Below are positions 25,401-33,258 of a stretch of DNA of 64,000 bases, piece after piece (position 1 is the first letter of the stretch; each line of letters opens with the position of its first letter). Source of the DNA: an uncultured Clostridia bacterium (GTDB lineage: Bacteria; Bacillota; Clostridia; Oscillospirales; Ruminococcaceae). The DNA lies in NCBI GenBank assembly GCA_947510165.1, contig CANNSB010000005.1, positions 30,448-94,447 on the forward strand, read 5' to 3'. The notes beneath the pieces are model-generated. The model saw nothing but the letters and a program-made list of their open reading frames with translations. It was not told the origin of the DNA and did not search any database. Position numbers and translations under genes: made by a program.

Positions 25401-26612
25401 ATGAGTCATGTAAAAGTTGCCGAAGGGATTTACTCTGTTGGAGTTTTAAATCCTAGTTTAAGAGTATTTGACATAGTTATGAGTACAGCCTATGGAACAA
25501 CATATAATTCTTATCTTGTTCAAGGTTCTGAAAAAACAGCTATTATAGAGGCTTCTCATATTGATTATTTTGAATATTATCTTGAAAATATAAAAGAAGT
25601 TGCAGATATTATGGATATAGATTATGTTATAATGAACCATAATGAGCCAGACCATTCTGGATCTATTGGAAAACTTATAAGTTTAAATCCAAATATAGAA
25701 GTTATAGCAACTCCAGCAGGTGCTATGTATTTAAAAAATATATTGAATCATGATTCCCCCAAAATAAGAGTTGTTAAAGAAGGCGATAGCATAGATCTTG
25801 GAGGAGGAAAGGTTTTAAAATTTATTAGTGCACCTTTTCTTCATTGGCCCGACACAATGTTTACTTGGTTGGAGCAAGACGGAGTTTTGTTTTCTTGTGA
25901 TTTTTTAGGTGCACATTATTGTGAACCACAGATGAAGGATACTCTTTGTGATAAAATTGATAAGTATGAAGATGCTTTTTTAGGATATTATAATGCAATA
26001 TTTGGTCCGTTTAAGCCATATGTTTTAGATGGATTAGAAAAGATTAAAGATTTGGATATAAAATATGCATGTACAAGTCATGGACCAATTCTTTCAAAGG
26101 GTTGTAAATTAGAAGAAAATATAGAAAAATATAAATTATGGAGCACTCAAACAAAGAATGAAAAAGCTTCGATACCTATTTTTTATTGCTCTGCATATGG
26201 AAATACTGAAAAGTTAGCAAAGGCAATTGCAGAAGGAATAAAAAAAGTTTTACCATCAGCAAATATTGAAACTTTTGATATAATAGAGAATGAGATGGGA
26301 TTATTAGGAGAAAAACTAAATAATAGTGATGCTTTTTTAATAGGCTCTCCAACTTTAAATAAAGATGCTGTTCCACCAGTTTGGCAACTTTTAGCGCATA
26401 TTGATGCTATAAATATTCATAAGAAAAAAGCGGCAATATTTGGATCTTGTGGATGGAGTGGGGAAGCATTTAAAAATTTAAATGGAAGACTTTCTAATTT
26501 AAAGGTTGATGTATTTGACGCTCCCTTTAAGATAACTCTTGTTGCCAGTGAAAAAGATTTAGTAGACGCTTTTGAATATGGAAAAAGTTTTGGAGAATAC
26601 TTTTTAGCATAA
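25401..26612 (+). CDS. fprA: Flavodiiron protein (oxygen/nitric-oxide reductase, FprA type)
   Basis: 403 residues. The N-terminal metallo-beta-lactamase-like domain has the diiron ligand set HNEPDH (residues 80-85), then LHWPDTM, DFLGAHY and SHGPIL. The C-terminal flavodoxin domain begins IPIFYCSAYGNTEKLAKAI. In anaerobes such proteins reduce O2 to water or NO to N2O with electrons from rubredoxin, encoded immediately upstream. AGGGGG precedes the ATG, and a perfect terminator follows the stop. Confidence 0.95.
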   Translation: MSHVKVAEGIYSVGVLNPSLRVFDIVMSTAYGTTYNSYLVQGSEKTAIIEASHIDYFEYYLENIKEVADIMDIDYVIMNHNEPDHSGSIGKLISLNPNIEVIATPAGAMYLKNILNHDSPKIRVVKEGDSIDLGGGKVLKFISAPFLHWPDTMFTWLEQDGVLFSCDFLGAHYCEPQMKDTLCDKIDKYEDAFLGYYNAIFGPFKPYVLDGLEKIKDLDIKYACTSHGPILSKGCKLEENIEKYKLWSTQTKNEKASIPIFYCSAYGNTEKLAKAIAEGIKKVLPSANIETFDIIENEMGLLGEKLNNSDAFLIGSPTLNKDAVPPVWQLLAHIDAINIHKKKAAIFGSCGWSGEAFKNLNGRLSNLKVDVFDAPFKITLVASEKDLVDAFEYGKSFGEYFLA

Positions 26613-26620
26613 AAAATATA

Positions 26621-26656
26621 AAAAAATACCTAGAGAAATTTCTCTAGGTATTTTTT
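26621..26656 (+). terminator. Rho-independent terminator after fprA
   Basis: A perfect palindrome (26621-26638 with 26639-26656): the core stem AATACCTAGAGA pairs with TCTCTAGGTATT around a small AATT loop and ends in a run of T. Confidence 0.9.
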
Positions 26657-26672
26657 TATATTTTTAAAAAGA

Positions 26673-26701
26673 TTGTTTATTTTTATATATAACATTATAA
26701 T
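26673..26701 (+). promoter_or_regulatory. Candidate sigma-A promoter for the ATPase-kor operon
   Basis: TTGTTT (26673-26678, three of six), 17-base spacer and a perfect TATAAT (26696-26701), right after the fprA terminator and 25 bases before the first start codon. The -35 is weak. Confidence 0.4.
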
Positions 26702-26726
26702 ATATATTAGTTGTAAGGAGAATTTT

Positions 26727-27386
26727 ATGGATAAAAAGATAAAAGTTTTTTGTGGATATTATGGAAGCGGAAAAACAAATTTTGCTATAAATTATGGAAT
26801 AGATATGAAAAATAAAGGATATGAAATTTTAATTATTGATTTAGATATAATAAATCCTTATTATAAAATAGCTAATTACACTAAAATTTTTGATAAATAT
26901 GGGATAGAATATATTATTCCACTATCATCTAATACCACTATAGATATCCCTGCTTTAAGTCCTATGATAGGATTTAGATTAAATAATTTTAAAGGAATTA
27001 TTATAATCGATATGGGGGGAGATGGTGCAGGAAGTTTAGCAGTTGGACAATACAATAGTCTTATAAAATCTAGAGATTATGATATGTTTTATGTTTTTAA
27101 TCTTTATCGAAATCTTATGACCGATGGAAAAGGTATATTGAAAAATATATTAGATATAGAAAAATCTAGTAGATTAGAAGTTGGATATCTAGTAAATAAT
27201 TCTAATATAGGAGATCAAACAAGATTAGAAGATATAACATGTTTATCTGAGAAAGAATTTGAAATAGAAAAGATTACTAATAAAAAGATTGTTTATAGAA
27301 CAATTGATCAAAAATTATTAAATAAACAAGAAAATTTGGATAATTTTTATCCAATTGAGATATATGTGAAAAAAATATGGGAATAG
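26727..27386 (+). CDS. P-loop ATPase of the 2-oxoacid:ferredoxin oxidoreductase operon, function unknown
   Basis: 219 residues. Walker A GYYGSGKT is at residues 10-17, IIDLDIINPYY resembles the A' segment of SIMIBI-class ATPases, and IIIIDMGGDGAG (about 91-102) resembles their switch II. No transmembrane segment and no cysteine motif is seen. It is the first gene of the kor operon; korD starts 14 bases after its stop. ATG at 26727 is chosen over the open upstream frame because AAGGAG precedes it. A role in cofactor loading or assembly of the oxidoreductase is a guess from position and fold class. Confidence 0.7.
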   Translation: MDKKIKVFCGYYGSGKTNFAINYGIDMKNKGYEILIIDLDIINPYYKIANYTKIFDKYGIEYIIPLSSNTTIDIPALSPMIGFRLNNFKGIIIIDMGGDGAGSLAVGQYNSLIKSRDYDMFYVFNLYRNLMTDGKGILKNILDIEKSSRLEVGYLVNNSNIGDQTRLEDITCLSEKEFEIEKITNKKIVYRTIDQKLLNKQENLDNFYPIEIYVKKIWE

Positions 27387-27400
27387 AAAGGAAATTTTTT

Positions 27401-27607
27401 ATGGCAAAATTAACAATAGATAAAGACAGATGTAAGGCTTGTGGATTATGTGTATCTGTGTGTCCGAAAAAAGTTTTACAACTTTCTGAAGAAGAGTTTA
27501 ATATAAAAGGATATACACCTATAAAGGTTATGGCTATTGAAGATTGTATCGGGTGTGGAATGTGTGGAATGATCTGTCCAGATTATGTAATTAAAATAGA
27601 AAAATAG
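27401..27607 (+). CDS. korD: 2-oxoacid:ferredoxin oxidoreductase delta subunit, 2[4Fe-4S] ferredoxin
   Basis: 68-residue ferredoxin with two CxxCxxCxxxCP clusters: CKACGLCVSVCP near the N-terminus and CIGCGMCGMICP near the C-terminus. It carries electrons within the KOR/VOR complex or to free ferredoxin. ATG at 27401 follows AGAAAGGAAA; an upstream in-frame ATG overlaps the ATPase gene and lacks a ribosome site. Its place directly before korA makes it the delta subunit. Confidence 0.9.
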   Translation: MAKLTIDKDRCKACGLCVSVCPKKVLQLSEEEFNIKGYTPIKVMAIEDCIGCGMCGMICPDYVIKIEK

Positions 27608-27616
27608 GAGGAAATT

Positions 27617-28684
27617 ATGAAGAAAAACACCTACCTTATGAAGGGAAATGAAGCGATAGCAGAAGGGGCAATTAGAGCAGGGTGTAAGGCTTTTTTTGGA
27701 TATCCAATAACACCTCAGACAGAAATAGCAGCGTATATGTCCAATAAAATGAGAGAATCTGGTGGAGTTTATCTACAAGCTGAATCCGAAATATCGGCGA
27801 TAAATATGGTTTTAGGAGCAGCGGCAACGGGAACTAGGGTTATGACATCATCATCATCTCCAGGAATAAGCCTAAAAACGGAAACAATTTCTTATATAGC
27901 TGCTTCTGATCTTCCATGTGTTATTGTGGATGTCCAACGAGCAGGACCAGGGTTAGGGGGGATACAGCCCTCTCAAGCAGACTATTTTCAGGTTGTAAAA
28001 GCTTTGGGTCATGGTGATTTTTATTGTTTAGTATATGCACCATCTGGAGTTGGAGAGGCTGTTGAAATTATACATAGAGCATTTGATAAAGCTGATGAAT
28101 ATAGAATGCCAGTTATTATTTTGGCAGATGGAATATTAGGACAGATGATGGAGCCGGTTTGTTTTGATGATGAAATTAAACAAGATAAGCTTGTGGAAAA
28201 AAATTGGGCAACCTCTGGTCATCAAGAAAAAAGACCTCCTAATATAGTTAATTCACTTATTTTAAATGTAAATAGTTTGGAACAAAAAATTGTAGATAGA
28301 TTTAAAAAATATGAAGAGATAAAATTAAAGGAAGTTATGGTAGAAGAATATCTTGTTGATGATGCTGAAATAGTTATTATTGCGTATGGTTCGACGGCGA
28401 GAATAGCAAAGACAGCGGTGGACAGTATGCGGGCAGATGGAGAAAAAATTGGAGTTTTAAGACCGATATCTTTATGGCCATTTCCTAATGATAAAATAGA
28501 AGAAATTTCTAAAAAAGTTGGAAATATATTGGTTGTAGAGATGAGTATGGGTCAGATGATATTGGATGTTAAGGCGGTTGTTGAAGGAAGATGCAAGGTT
28601 GATTTTTGTGGGAGAACAGGGGGAAATGTTCCAACTCCAACTGAAATTATTGATAAGGTTTCTAGTATAAAAAGGGGGGATTAG
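27617..28684 (+). CDS. korA: 2-oxoacid:ferredoxin oxidoreductase alpha subunit
   Basis: 355 residues. The pyrimidine-binding and linking domains are recognisable from GNEAIAEGAIRAGCKAFFGYP at the N-terminus (residues 9-29), the ITPQTE loop, and the SSPGISLKTE and GPGLGGIQPSQADYFQ segments. The C-terminal half has the domain II motif VIIAYGSTARI and VLRPISLWPFP. Which 2-oxoacid is used (2-oxoglutarate, branched-chain or other) cannot be told by eye. AGGAGG precedes the ATG. Confidence 0.92.
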   Translation: MKKNTYLMKGNEAIAEGAIRAGCKAFFGYPITPQTEIAAYMSNKMRESGGVYLQAESEISAINMVLGAAATGTRVMTSSSSPGISLKTETISYIAASDLPCVIVDVQRAGPGLGGIQPSQADYFQVVKALGHGDFYCLVYAPSGVGEAVEIIHRAFDKADEYRMPVIILADGILGQMMEPVCFDDEIKQDKLVEKNWATSGHQEKRPPNIVNSLILNVNSLEQKIVDRFKKYEEIKLKEVMVEEYLVDDAEIVIIAYGSTARIAKTAVDSMRADGEKIGVLRPISLWPFPNDKIEEISKKVGNILVVEMSMGQMILDVKAVVEGRCKVDFCGRTGGNVPTPTEIIDKVSSIKRGD

Positions 28685-29437
28685 ATGAAAACTGTATTTG
28701 AAAAAACAAAAGGACTAACAGATGCAATAACTCATTATTGTCCAGGATGTACCCATGGGATATCCCATAGAATAGTAGGGGAAGTTTTAGAAGAATTTGA
28801 AGTGTTAGGAAAAACTGTTGGAATTGCGTCTGTTGGATGTTCGGTTATGTCATATGATTATTTTAATGTGGATATGGTTCAAGCACCACATGGGAGGGCT
28901 CCGTCGGTTGCTACAGGGGTTAAACGTGTTTTACCTGATAATATAGTTTTTACATATCAAGGTGATGGAGATCTGGCAGCTATAGGAACAGGGGAAGTTG
29001 TTCATGCTGCAGCAAGGGGAGAGAATATAACGGTTATATTTATAAACAATGGAACATACGGGATGACAGGAGGGCAGATGGCGCCAACAACTCTTTTATC
29101 TCAAGTTACCCAGACAACCCCTAAAGGAAGAGATAAACATAATGATGGATTTCCTATAAGAGTTTGTGAAATGCTTTCTACATTAGAAGGTGTTGTTTAT
29201 GCAGAAAGAACAGCATTGGACAGTCCAAAGGGAGTTATGCAGACTAAAAGGGCTGTTAAAAAAGCATTTAAATCTCAAATAGAAAAAAAAGGATTTAGCA
29301 TAGTTGAGATTCTTTCTACCTGTCCAACTAATTGGGGTTTGACAGCGGTAGAATCTTTAAAATGGGTTGAAAAAGAGATGACGGAATATTATCCTCTAGG
29401 AGTTTATAAAGATAAGACTGATAAGGGGGTTTTTTAA
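28685..29437 (+). CDS. korB: 2-oxoacid:ferredoxin oxidoreductase beta subunit (TPP-binding)
   Basis: 250 residues. HYCPGCTHGISHRI opens the protein, and the TPP/Mg site is GDGDLAAIGTGEVVHAAARGENIT with the NNGTYGMTGGQMAPTT signature. These match the beta subunit of 2-oxoglutarate/ketoisovalerate ferredoxin oxidoreductases. It starts at the base after the korA stop, with a G-run ribosome site inside korA, showing tight coupling. Confidence 0.93.
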   Translation: MKTVFEKTKGLTDAITHYCPGCTHGISHRIVGEVLEEFEVLGKTVGIASVGCSVMSYDYFNVDMVQAPHGRAPSVATGVKRVLPDNIVFTYQGDGDLAAIGTGEVVHAAARGENITVIFINNGTYGMTGGQMAPTTLLSQVTQTTPKGRDKHNDGFPIRVCEMLSTLEGVVYAERTALDSPKGVMQTKRAVKKAFKSQIEKKGFSIVEILSTCPTNWGLTAVESLKWVEKEMTEYYPLGVYKDKTDKGVF

Positions 29438-29438
29438 A

Positions 29439-29969
29439 ATGGAAGGAAAAACTCTTTTTGCGGGATTTGGAGGACAGGGCATTTTATTTGCTGGAAAAGT
29501 TTTGTCTTATATCGGTTTAATAGATGATAATAATGTTAGTTGGTTGCCTTCTTATGGCCCTGAGATGAGAGGGGGGACAGCAAACTGTAGTGTTTGTATA
29601 TCAAAATCTCCTATAGGTTCTCCCATTGTTTTAGAGCCAGAAAATTTGATTGTTATGAATATTCCCTCTTTTAAAAAATTTGAAGCGAGTGTTTGTGTGG
29701 GAGGAAATATAATATTAGATTCTTCTTTAATAAAAGACTCTAAAAGTAGAGAGGATATTTTTTATTATGATATACCTGCTACATATCTTGCAAAAAAAAA
29801 TAATTTAGAAAAGCTTGGAAATATTATTATGTTGGGAAAGTTTTTAAAAATTATAGAATATAAAGATAAAGAAACCGTTGTAAAAGGGATAGAAAAATCT
29901 GTTTCAAAAAAACGAAAAGAGCTTATAGAAAAAAATATAGAAGCATTTGAAATTGGGTATAATAATTAA
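29439..29969 (+). CDS. korC: 2-oxoacid:ferredoxin oxidoreductase gamma subunit
   Basis: 176 residues with the gamma-domain signature FAGFGGQGILFAGKVL at the N-terminus and SWLPSYGPEMRGGTANC in the first third. This subunit contacts coenzyme A in the complex. Together with korD, korA and korB it forms a complete four-subunit enzyme that oxidatively decarboxylates a 2-oxoacid to an acyl-CoA while reducing ferredoxin. It is the last gene of the operon. Confidence 0.92.
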   Translation: MEGKTLFAGFGGQGILFAGKVLSYIGLIDDNNVSWLPSYGPEMRGGTANCSVCISKSPIGSPIVLEPENLIVMNIPSFKKFEASVCVGGNIILDSSLIKDSKSREDIFYYDIPATYLAKKNNLEKLGNIIMLGKFLKIIEYKDKETVVKGIEKSVSKKRKELIEKNIEAFEIGYNN

Positions 29970-29999
29970 ATGGAAATTTAATTGAAAAATAATGGGATA

Positions 30000-30064
30000 A
30001 AAAAGCCTTTTGGGTTAATAATATATTTAAATAGATTATATATTGCTCAATAGGAGGGCTTTTT
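30000..30064 (+). promoter_or_regulatory. Hairpin covering the spoVT ribosome-binding site
   Basis: AAAAAGCCTTTT (30000-30011) can pair over 12 positions, three of them G-U, with GGAGGGCTTTTT (30053-30064), which includes the spoVT ribosome site and ends at the base before the ATG. The loop is 41 bases. It could instead act as a korC terminator. Confidence 0.4.
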
Positions 30065-30607
30065 ATGAAAGCTACAGGAATTGTTAGGAGGATAGACGAC
30101 TTGGGAAGAGTTGTTATTCCTAAAGAAATTAGAAGAACAATGAGGATAAGAGAAGGAGATCCTTTAGAAATATTTACAACTGCACAGGGGGAGATTACAT
30201 TTAAAAAGTTTTCTCCAGTTGGTGAACTGTCTATATTTGCATCTCAGTATGCAGATGTTTTATATAAAACCACAGGAATTCCCGCAATTGTTTGTGATAA
30301 AGATGTTGTTATTGCGGCTTCTGGATCTGGAAAAAAAGAAGTTATTGAAAGAAGAATTACATCTACTTTAGAAGATATAATGAAGAATAAAAAAAGTATA
30401 GCATATACAAGTCAGGATATGCATAAGGTTGTTCCTGTTGAGGGATGTTTAAAGCATATTTTGGTTTGTGCACCAATCACATTTTCTGGAGATGTTGGTG
30501 GGGCGATTATGTTTATATCTACAGAAGAAAATACAGTCGCCACAGAGTCTCAGGTAAAGCTTGTTCAGGCCGCTTCTATGTTTTTGGGTAAACAGATAGA
30601 AGATTAA
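30065..30607 (+). CDS. spoVT: Stage V sporulation protein T, AbrB-type regulator
   Basis: 180-residue transcription factor that in Bacillus tunes forespore sigma-G gene expression. The N-terminal swapped-hairpin AbrB domain (residues 1-50) is nearly canonical: KATGIVRRIDDLGRVVIPKE then RRTMRIREGDPLEIF. The C-terminal GAF-like domain covers about 55-178. It is diagnostic of an endospore former. The ribosome site AGGAGGG can be sequestered in an upstream hairpin. It lies between the kor operon and the rimP operon. Confidence 0.95.
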   Translation: MKATGIVRRIDDLGRVVIPKEIRRTMRIREGDPLEIFTTAQGEITFKKFSPVGELSIFASQYADVLYKTTGIPAIVCDKDVVIAASGSGKKEVIERRITSTLEDIMKNKKSIAYTSQDMHKVVPVEGCLKHILVCAPITFSGDVGGAIMFISTEENTVATESQVKLVQAASMFLGKQIED

Positions 30608-30665
30608 AAACAAGTTGAAAATCTTTTTTAATAATGTTATAATGTTATAAGTTAATGATATTTTA

Positions 30666-30704
30666 AAACGAAAGACTGGGAGAGATACACCCAGTCTTTC
30701 GTTT
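30666..30704 (+). terminator. 15-bp perfect hairpin between spoVT and rimP
   Basis: AAACGAAAGACTGGG (30666-30680) pairs perfectly with 30690-30704 around a nine-base loop. The stem is strong and well placed to end the spoVT transcript, but only three T follow, so it may instead be a leader structure of the rimP-nusA operon. Confidence 0.55.
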
Positions 30705-30722
30705 ATGTTGGAGTTGTTGTTT

Positions 30723-31244
30723 TTGAAAAAAAGTAAAAGTTCGGAAAAATCAGGAGGAAAAAAAAATACAGCCTATAAGGTTCAACAGTTTGTAGAACCT
30801 CTGATTTTGGAAAACAATCTTATTTTATGGGATGTTCGCTTTGAAAAAGATGGATCATGTTGGTTTTTAAGGGTTATGATAGATAAGAAGGATGGACTTG
30901 TAAATTTTGAAGATTGTGAAAAAATCAGTAGACCATTGGATAAGCTTTTAGATGATGCTGATTTTATAGAACAGAGTTATTTTTTAGAAGTTTCGTCTGC
31001 TGGTTTAAATAGAGAGCTAAAAAAATCATCACATTTTGAATATTCTAAAGGCAAAAAAGTTTTAATAAAAACTATTAGACCAGTTGAAGGAGTTCGTGAT
31101 TTTTTAGGAATTTTAGAAAAAGTCGAAGATGATATTGTTTATATAAAACAAGAAAATGAAATAATATTTTCTCATTGTATAAAAGATTGTAGCTATATAA
31201 AACTAGAAGAGATTATACCGATGGAGGAAATTAATTATGAATAA
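30723..31244 (+). CDS. rimP: Ribosome maturation factor RimP
   Basis: Assists 30S subunit maturation. 173 residues, with VQQFVEPLILENNLILWDVRFEKDG at the N-domain in two blocks, then the conserved LRVMIDKKDGLVNFEDCEKISR and YFLEVSSAGLNRELK segments. The frame is open from ATG 30705, but TTG 30723 is preferred because TTGGAG lies 9 bases before it. It overlaps nusA by 8 bases, the standard rimP-nusA order. Confidence 0.9.
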   Translation: MKKSKSSEKSGGKKNTAYKVQQFVEPLILENNLILWDVRFEKDGSCWFLRVMIDKKDGLVNFEDCEKISRPLDKLLDDADFIEQSYFLEVSSAGLNRELKKSSHFEYSKGKKVLIKTIRPVEGVRDFLGILEKVEDDIVYIKQENEIIFSHCIKDCSYIKLEEIIPMEEINYE

Positions 31245-32577
31245 TGAATTCTTTGATGCTTTAGAGATTTTTGAAAAAGAAAAAGGGATATCACAAGAAT
31301 ATCTTTTGGAAAAGATAAAAACAGCAATTTCTATAGCTATAAAAAAAGATTATAATCTGTTAGATAATTTTAAAATAGAGCTGGATAATATTTCTAGAAA
31401 ATTTAAAGTAAGTATTATTAAAAAAGTTGTTGTTGATGTTGAAGAGAAGTCTGAGGAGATTAGTTTAGAAAATGCGTTAAGTTATAATAAAAGAGCAAGA
31501 TTAGGGGAAACGGTAGAGATAAAACTGGACACAAAACAGCTTGGTAGAATAGCCGCACAGACGGCAAAAAGTGTTATAAAACAGTCTATTCGAGATGCAG
31601 AAAGAGTTCAACTTTTAGAACAATATAATGAAAAGGTAGATAAAATTATTTCTGGAGTTGTTTTAAAGATAGATCCAAGGAATGGAAATTTAGTTGTAGA
31701 GAGTGAAAAACATGAGATTACGCTCTTCGCTAATGAGCAGATTCCAGGAGAAACTTTTATAGAGGGAGATCGTATAAAAGTTTATGTAACGGGTGTTATA
31801 TCCACTGAAAAAAAATGTAATATGAAAATTTCTAGGGTTCATAAAGATTTTGTTAAAAAATTATTTGAGCTAGAAGTTCCAGAGATAAATGATGGAGTTG
31901 TAACAGTTAAAGCTGTTTCTAGAGAAGCGGGAAGTAGATCTAAGATTGCTGTTTATACTTTGGATTGTGATGTTGATCCAGTTGGATCCTGTATTGGGTC
32001 AAAAGGGATGAGGATTTTAAATATTGTTAAAGAGTTGAATGGGGAAAAAATAGATATAATAAAATATAATGAAGCTATGGAAGAATTTATATCTGAGAGT
32101 TTATCACCATCTAAAGTTATTTCCACAAAAATTTTAGATGAAGAAGAAAAAACGTGTCGAGTTATAGTTCCAAAAGATCAACTTTCTTTGGCGATAGGAA
32201 ATAGAGGACAGAATGCAAAACTTGCTGCAAGGCTTACGGGGTATAAGATAGATATTATATCTGATGAAATGGAACTAGAAAATATAAGAGAAGCTGAGGA
32301 TCTTAGGTCTATGGAAGCGGCAGCAGAGGGAAAGCCAGTTGTAGAGGAATCAGCAGCAGAGGGAGAGCCAGTTATAGAGAAATCAGCAGCAGAGGGAGAG
32401 CCAGTTATAGAGGAATCAGCAGTAGAGGGAGAGCCAGTTGTTGTAGAGGAATCAGCAGCAGAGGGAGAGCCAGTTATAGAGAAATCAGCAGCAGAGGGAG
32501 AGCCAGTTATAGAGGAATCAGCAGTAGAGGGAGAGCCAGTTGTTGTAGAGGAAGAAGTAGAATCAAAAAATATATAA
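31237..32577 (+). CDS. nusA: Transcription elongation/termination factor NusA with repeat-built acidic tail
   Basis: RNA-polymerase-associated factor. N-terminal polymerase-binding domain (1-125), S1 domain (about 130-200, KIDPRNGNLVVESEKHEI region), then two KH domains ending near 345 (GSCIGSKGMRI and AIGNRGQNAKLAARLTGY motifs). From about residue 362 the protein carries an 85-residue tail of tandem SAAEGEPVIE-type units, absent from ordinary Firmicute NusA, encoded by near-identical DNA repeats. GGAGG inside rimP precedes the ATG. The tail is acidic and probably disordered. Confidence 0.95.
   Translation: MNNEFFDALEIFEKEKGISQEYLLEKIKTAISIAIKKDYNLLDNFKIELDNISRKFKVSIIKKVVVDVEEKSEEISLENALSYNKRARLGETVEIKLDTKQLGRIAAQTAKSVIKQSIRDAERVQLLEQYNEKVDKIISGVVLKIDPRNGNLVVESEKHEITLFANEQIPGETFIEGDRIKVYVTGVISTEKKCNMKISRVHKDFVKKLFELEVPEINDGVVTVKAVSREAGSRSKIAVYTLDCDVDPVGSCIGSKGMRILNIVKELNGEKIDIIKYNEAMEEFISESLSPSKVISTKILDEEEKTCRVIVPKDQLSLAIGNRGQNAKLAARLTGYKIDIISDEMELENIREAEDLRSMEAAAEGKPVVEESAAEGEPVIEKSAAEGEPVIEESAVEGEPVVVEESAAEGEPVIEKSAAEGEPVIEESAVEGEPVVVEEEVESKNI
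32320..32556 (+). repeat. Tandem repeat array in the 3' end of nusA
   Basis: Seven units of 33 or 36 bases encode (S)A-A/V-EGEPV-I/VV-E-E/K. Units 2-4 (33, 33 and 36 bases; 32353-32454) are repeated as units 5-7 (32455-32556), giving a 102-bp higher-order repeat that is identical over about 99 bases. The near identity of the two copies points to a recent duplication by slippage or unequal recombination. Reading frame is preserved throughout. Confidence 0.9.
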
Positions 32578-32669
32578 CCAAAATAATTTTTAAAAAATTT
32601 AATATTTAATTTCGTATAATTTTCTAAATTATATTTATTATATTGTTTATTATATAGGAGGATGTTAAA

Positions 32670-32942
32670 ATAGAAATTATAAAGACGGTGGATCGTATGT
32701 GCGGGGGATGTAGAAAATTATATCCTCGAACCAGTCTAATTAAAATTGTTCTAAAAGATAAACAAGATGTATTTCTAGATAAAACGTATAAACAAGATGG
32801 TCGAGGGTGTTATCTTTGTAAAAATAAAGAATGCTTTACTATTTTTAAAAAGAAAAAAGTTTTAGAAAGAAGTTTTAAGAAAAAAAAATTAGAGGAAATA
32901 TACGCAGAGGTAGAAGAGGAGATACAACTTGTTGGAAAATAA
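32670..32942 (+). CDS. ylxR: YlxR-family RNA-binding protein (DUF448), non-canonical start suspected
   Basis: Small protein always found between nusA and infB in Firmicutes. RMCGGCRK, the Arg before the paired cysteines, and the GRGCYLCKNKECF segment match the family. AGGAGG lies 8 bases before an ATA codon at 32670. No ATG, GTG or TTG occurs in frame between the stop at 32655 and GTG 32688, which has no ribosome site of its own. I therefore give 32670; a conservative start would be GTG 32688 (84 residues). The family's exact function is unsettled. Confidence 0.75.
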   Translation: MEIIKTVDRMCGGCRKLYPRTSLIKIVLKDKQDVFLDKTYKQDGRGCYLCKNKECFTIFKKKKVLERSFKKKKLEEIYAEVEEEIQLVGK

Positions 32943-33246
32943 CTTTGGAAGTCTGCTTGGTTTAAGTAGAAAAGCAAATTTTTTAAACTATGGATTTGAA
33001 ACTGTAAAGTCTCTTGTTTTAAAAGGTGAAGTTAGAGTTATATTAATTACATATGATATATCAGATAAAACAAAAAAAGAAATAAATTATTTTATTAAAG
33101 ATTTGTCTATACAATTAATAGAAACAGAATATTCCATGGAAGATATTGGTGTTTTTATAGGAAAAAAGACAAAAATAATAGGGCTTAAAGATGGCGGATT
33201 AACAGATAAAATTTTAGCAATATATAATTTGGAAAAAAAAGATTAG
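32929..33246 (+). CDS. ylxQ: L7Ae-family ribosomal protein YlxQ
   Basis: 105-residue L7Ae/L30e/S12e-fold RNA-binding protein of the kink-turn-binding group. The N-terminus FGSLLGLSRKANFLNYGFETVK is the YlxQ signature in two blocks. A central VRVILITYDISDKT segment follows. TTG at 32929 is used: GAGGAG lies 8 bases upstream and the gene overlaps ylxR by 14 bases. A second TTG follows immediately. Confidence 0.85.
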   Translation: MLENNFGSLLGLSRKANFLNYGFETVKSLVLKGEVRVILITYDISDKTKKEINYFIKDLSIQLIETEYSMEDIGVFIGKKTKIIGLKDGGLTDKILAIYNLEKKD

Positions 33247-33258
33247 GAGGACTTTTAT

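Noticed and set aside
32320-32556. Regular repeat array considered as a CRISPR
   Set aside because: There are no unique spacers; units are contiguous, in frame and coding within nusA.
32662-32673. ATG at 32662 as the ylxR start
   Set aside because: It is out of frame, directly abuts AGGAGG and stops after three codons.
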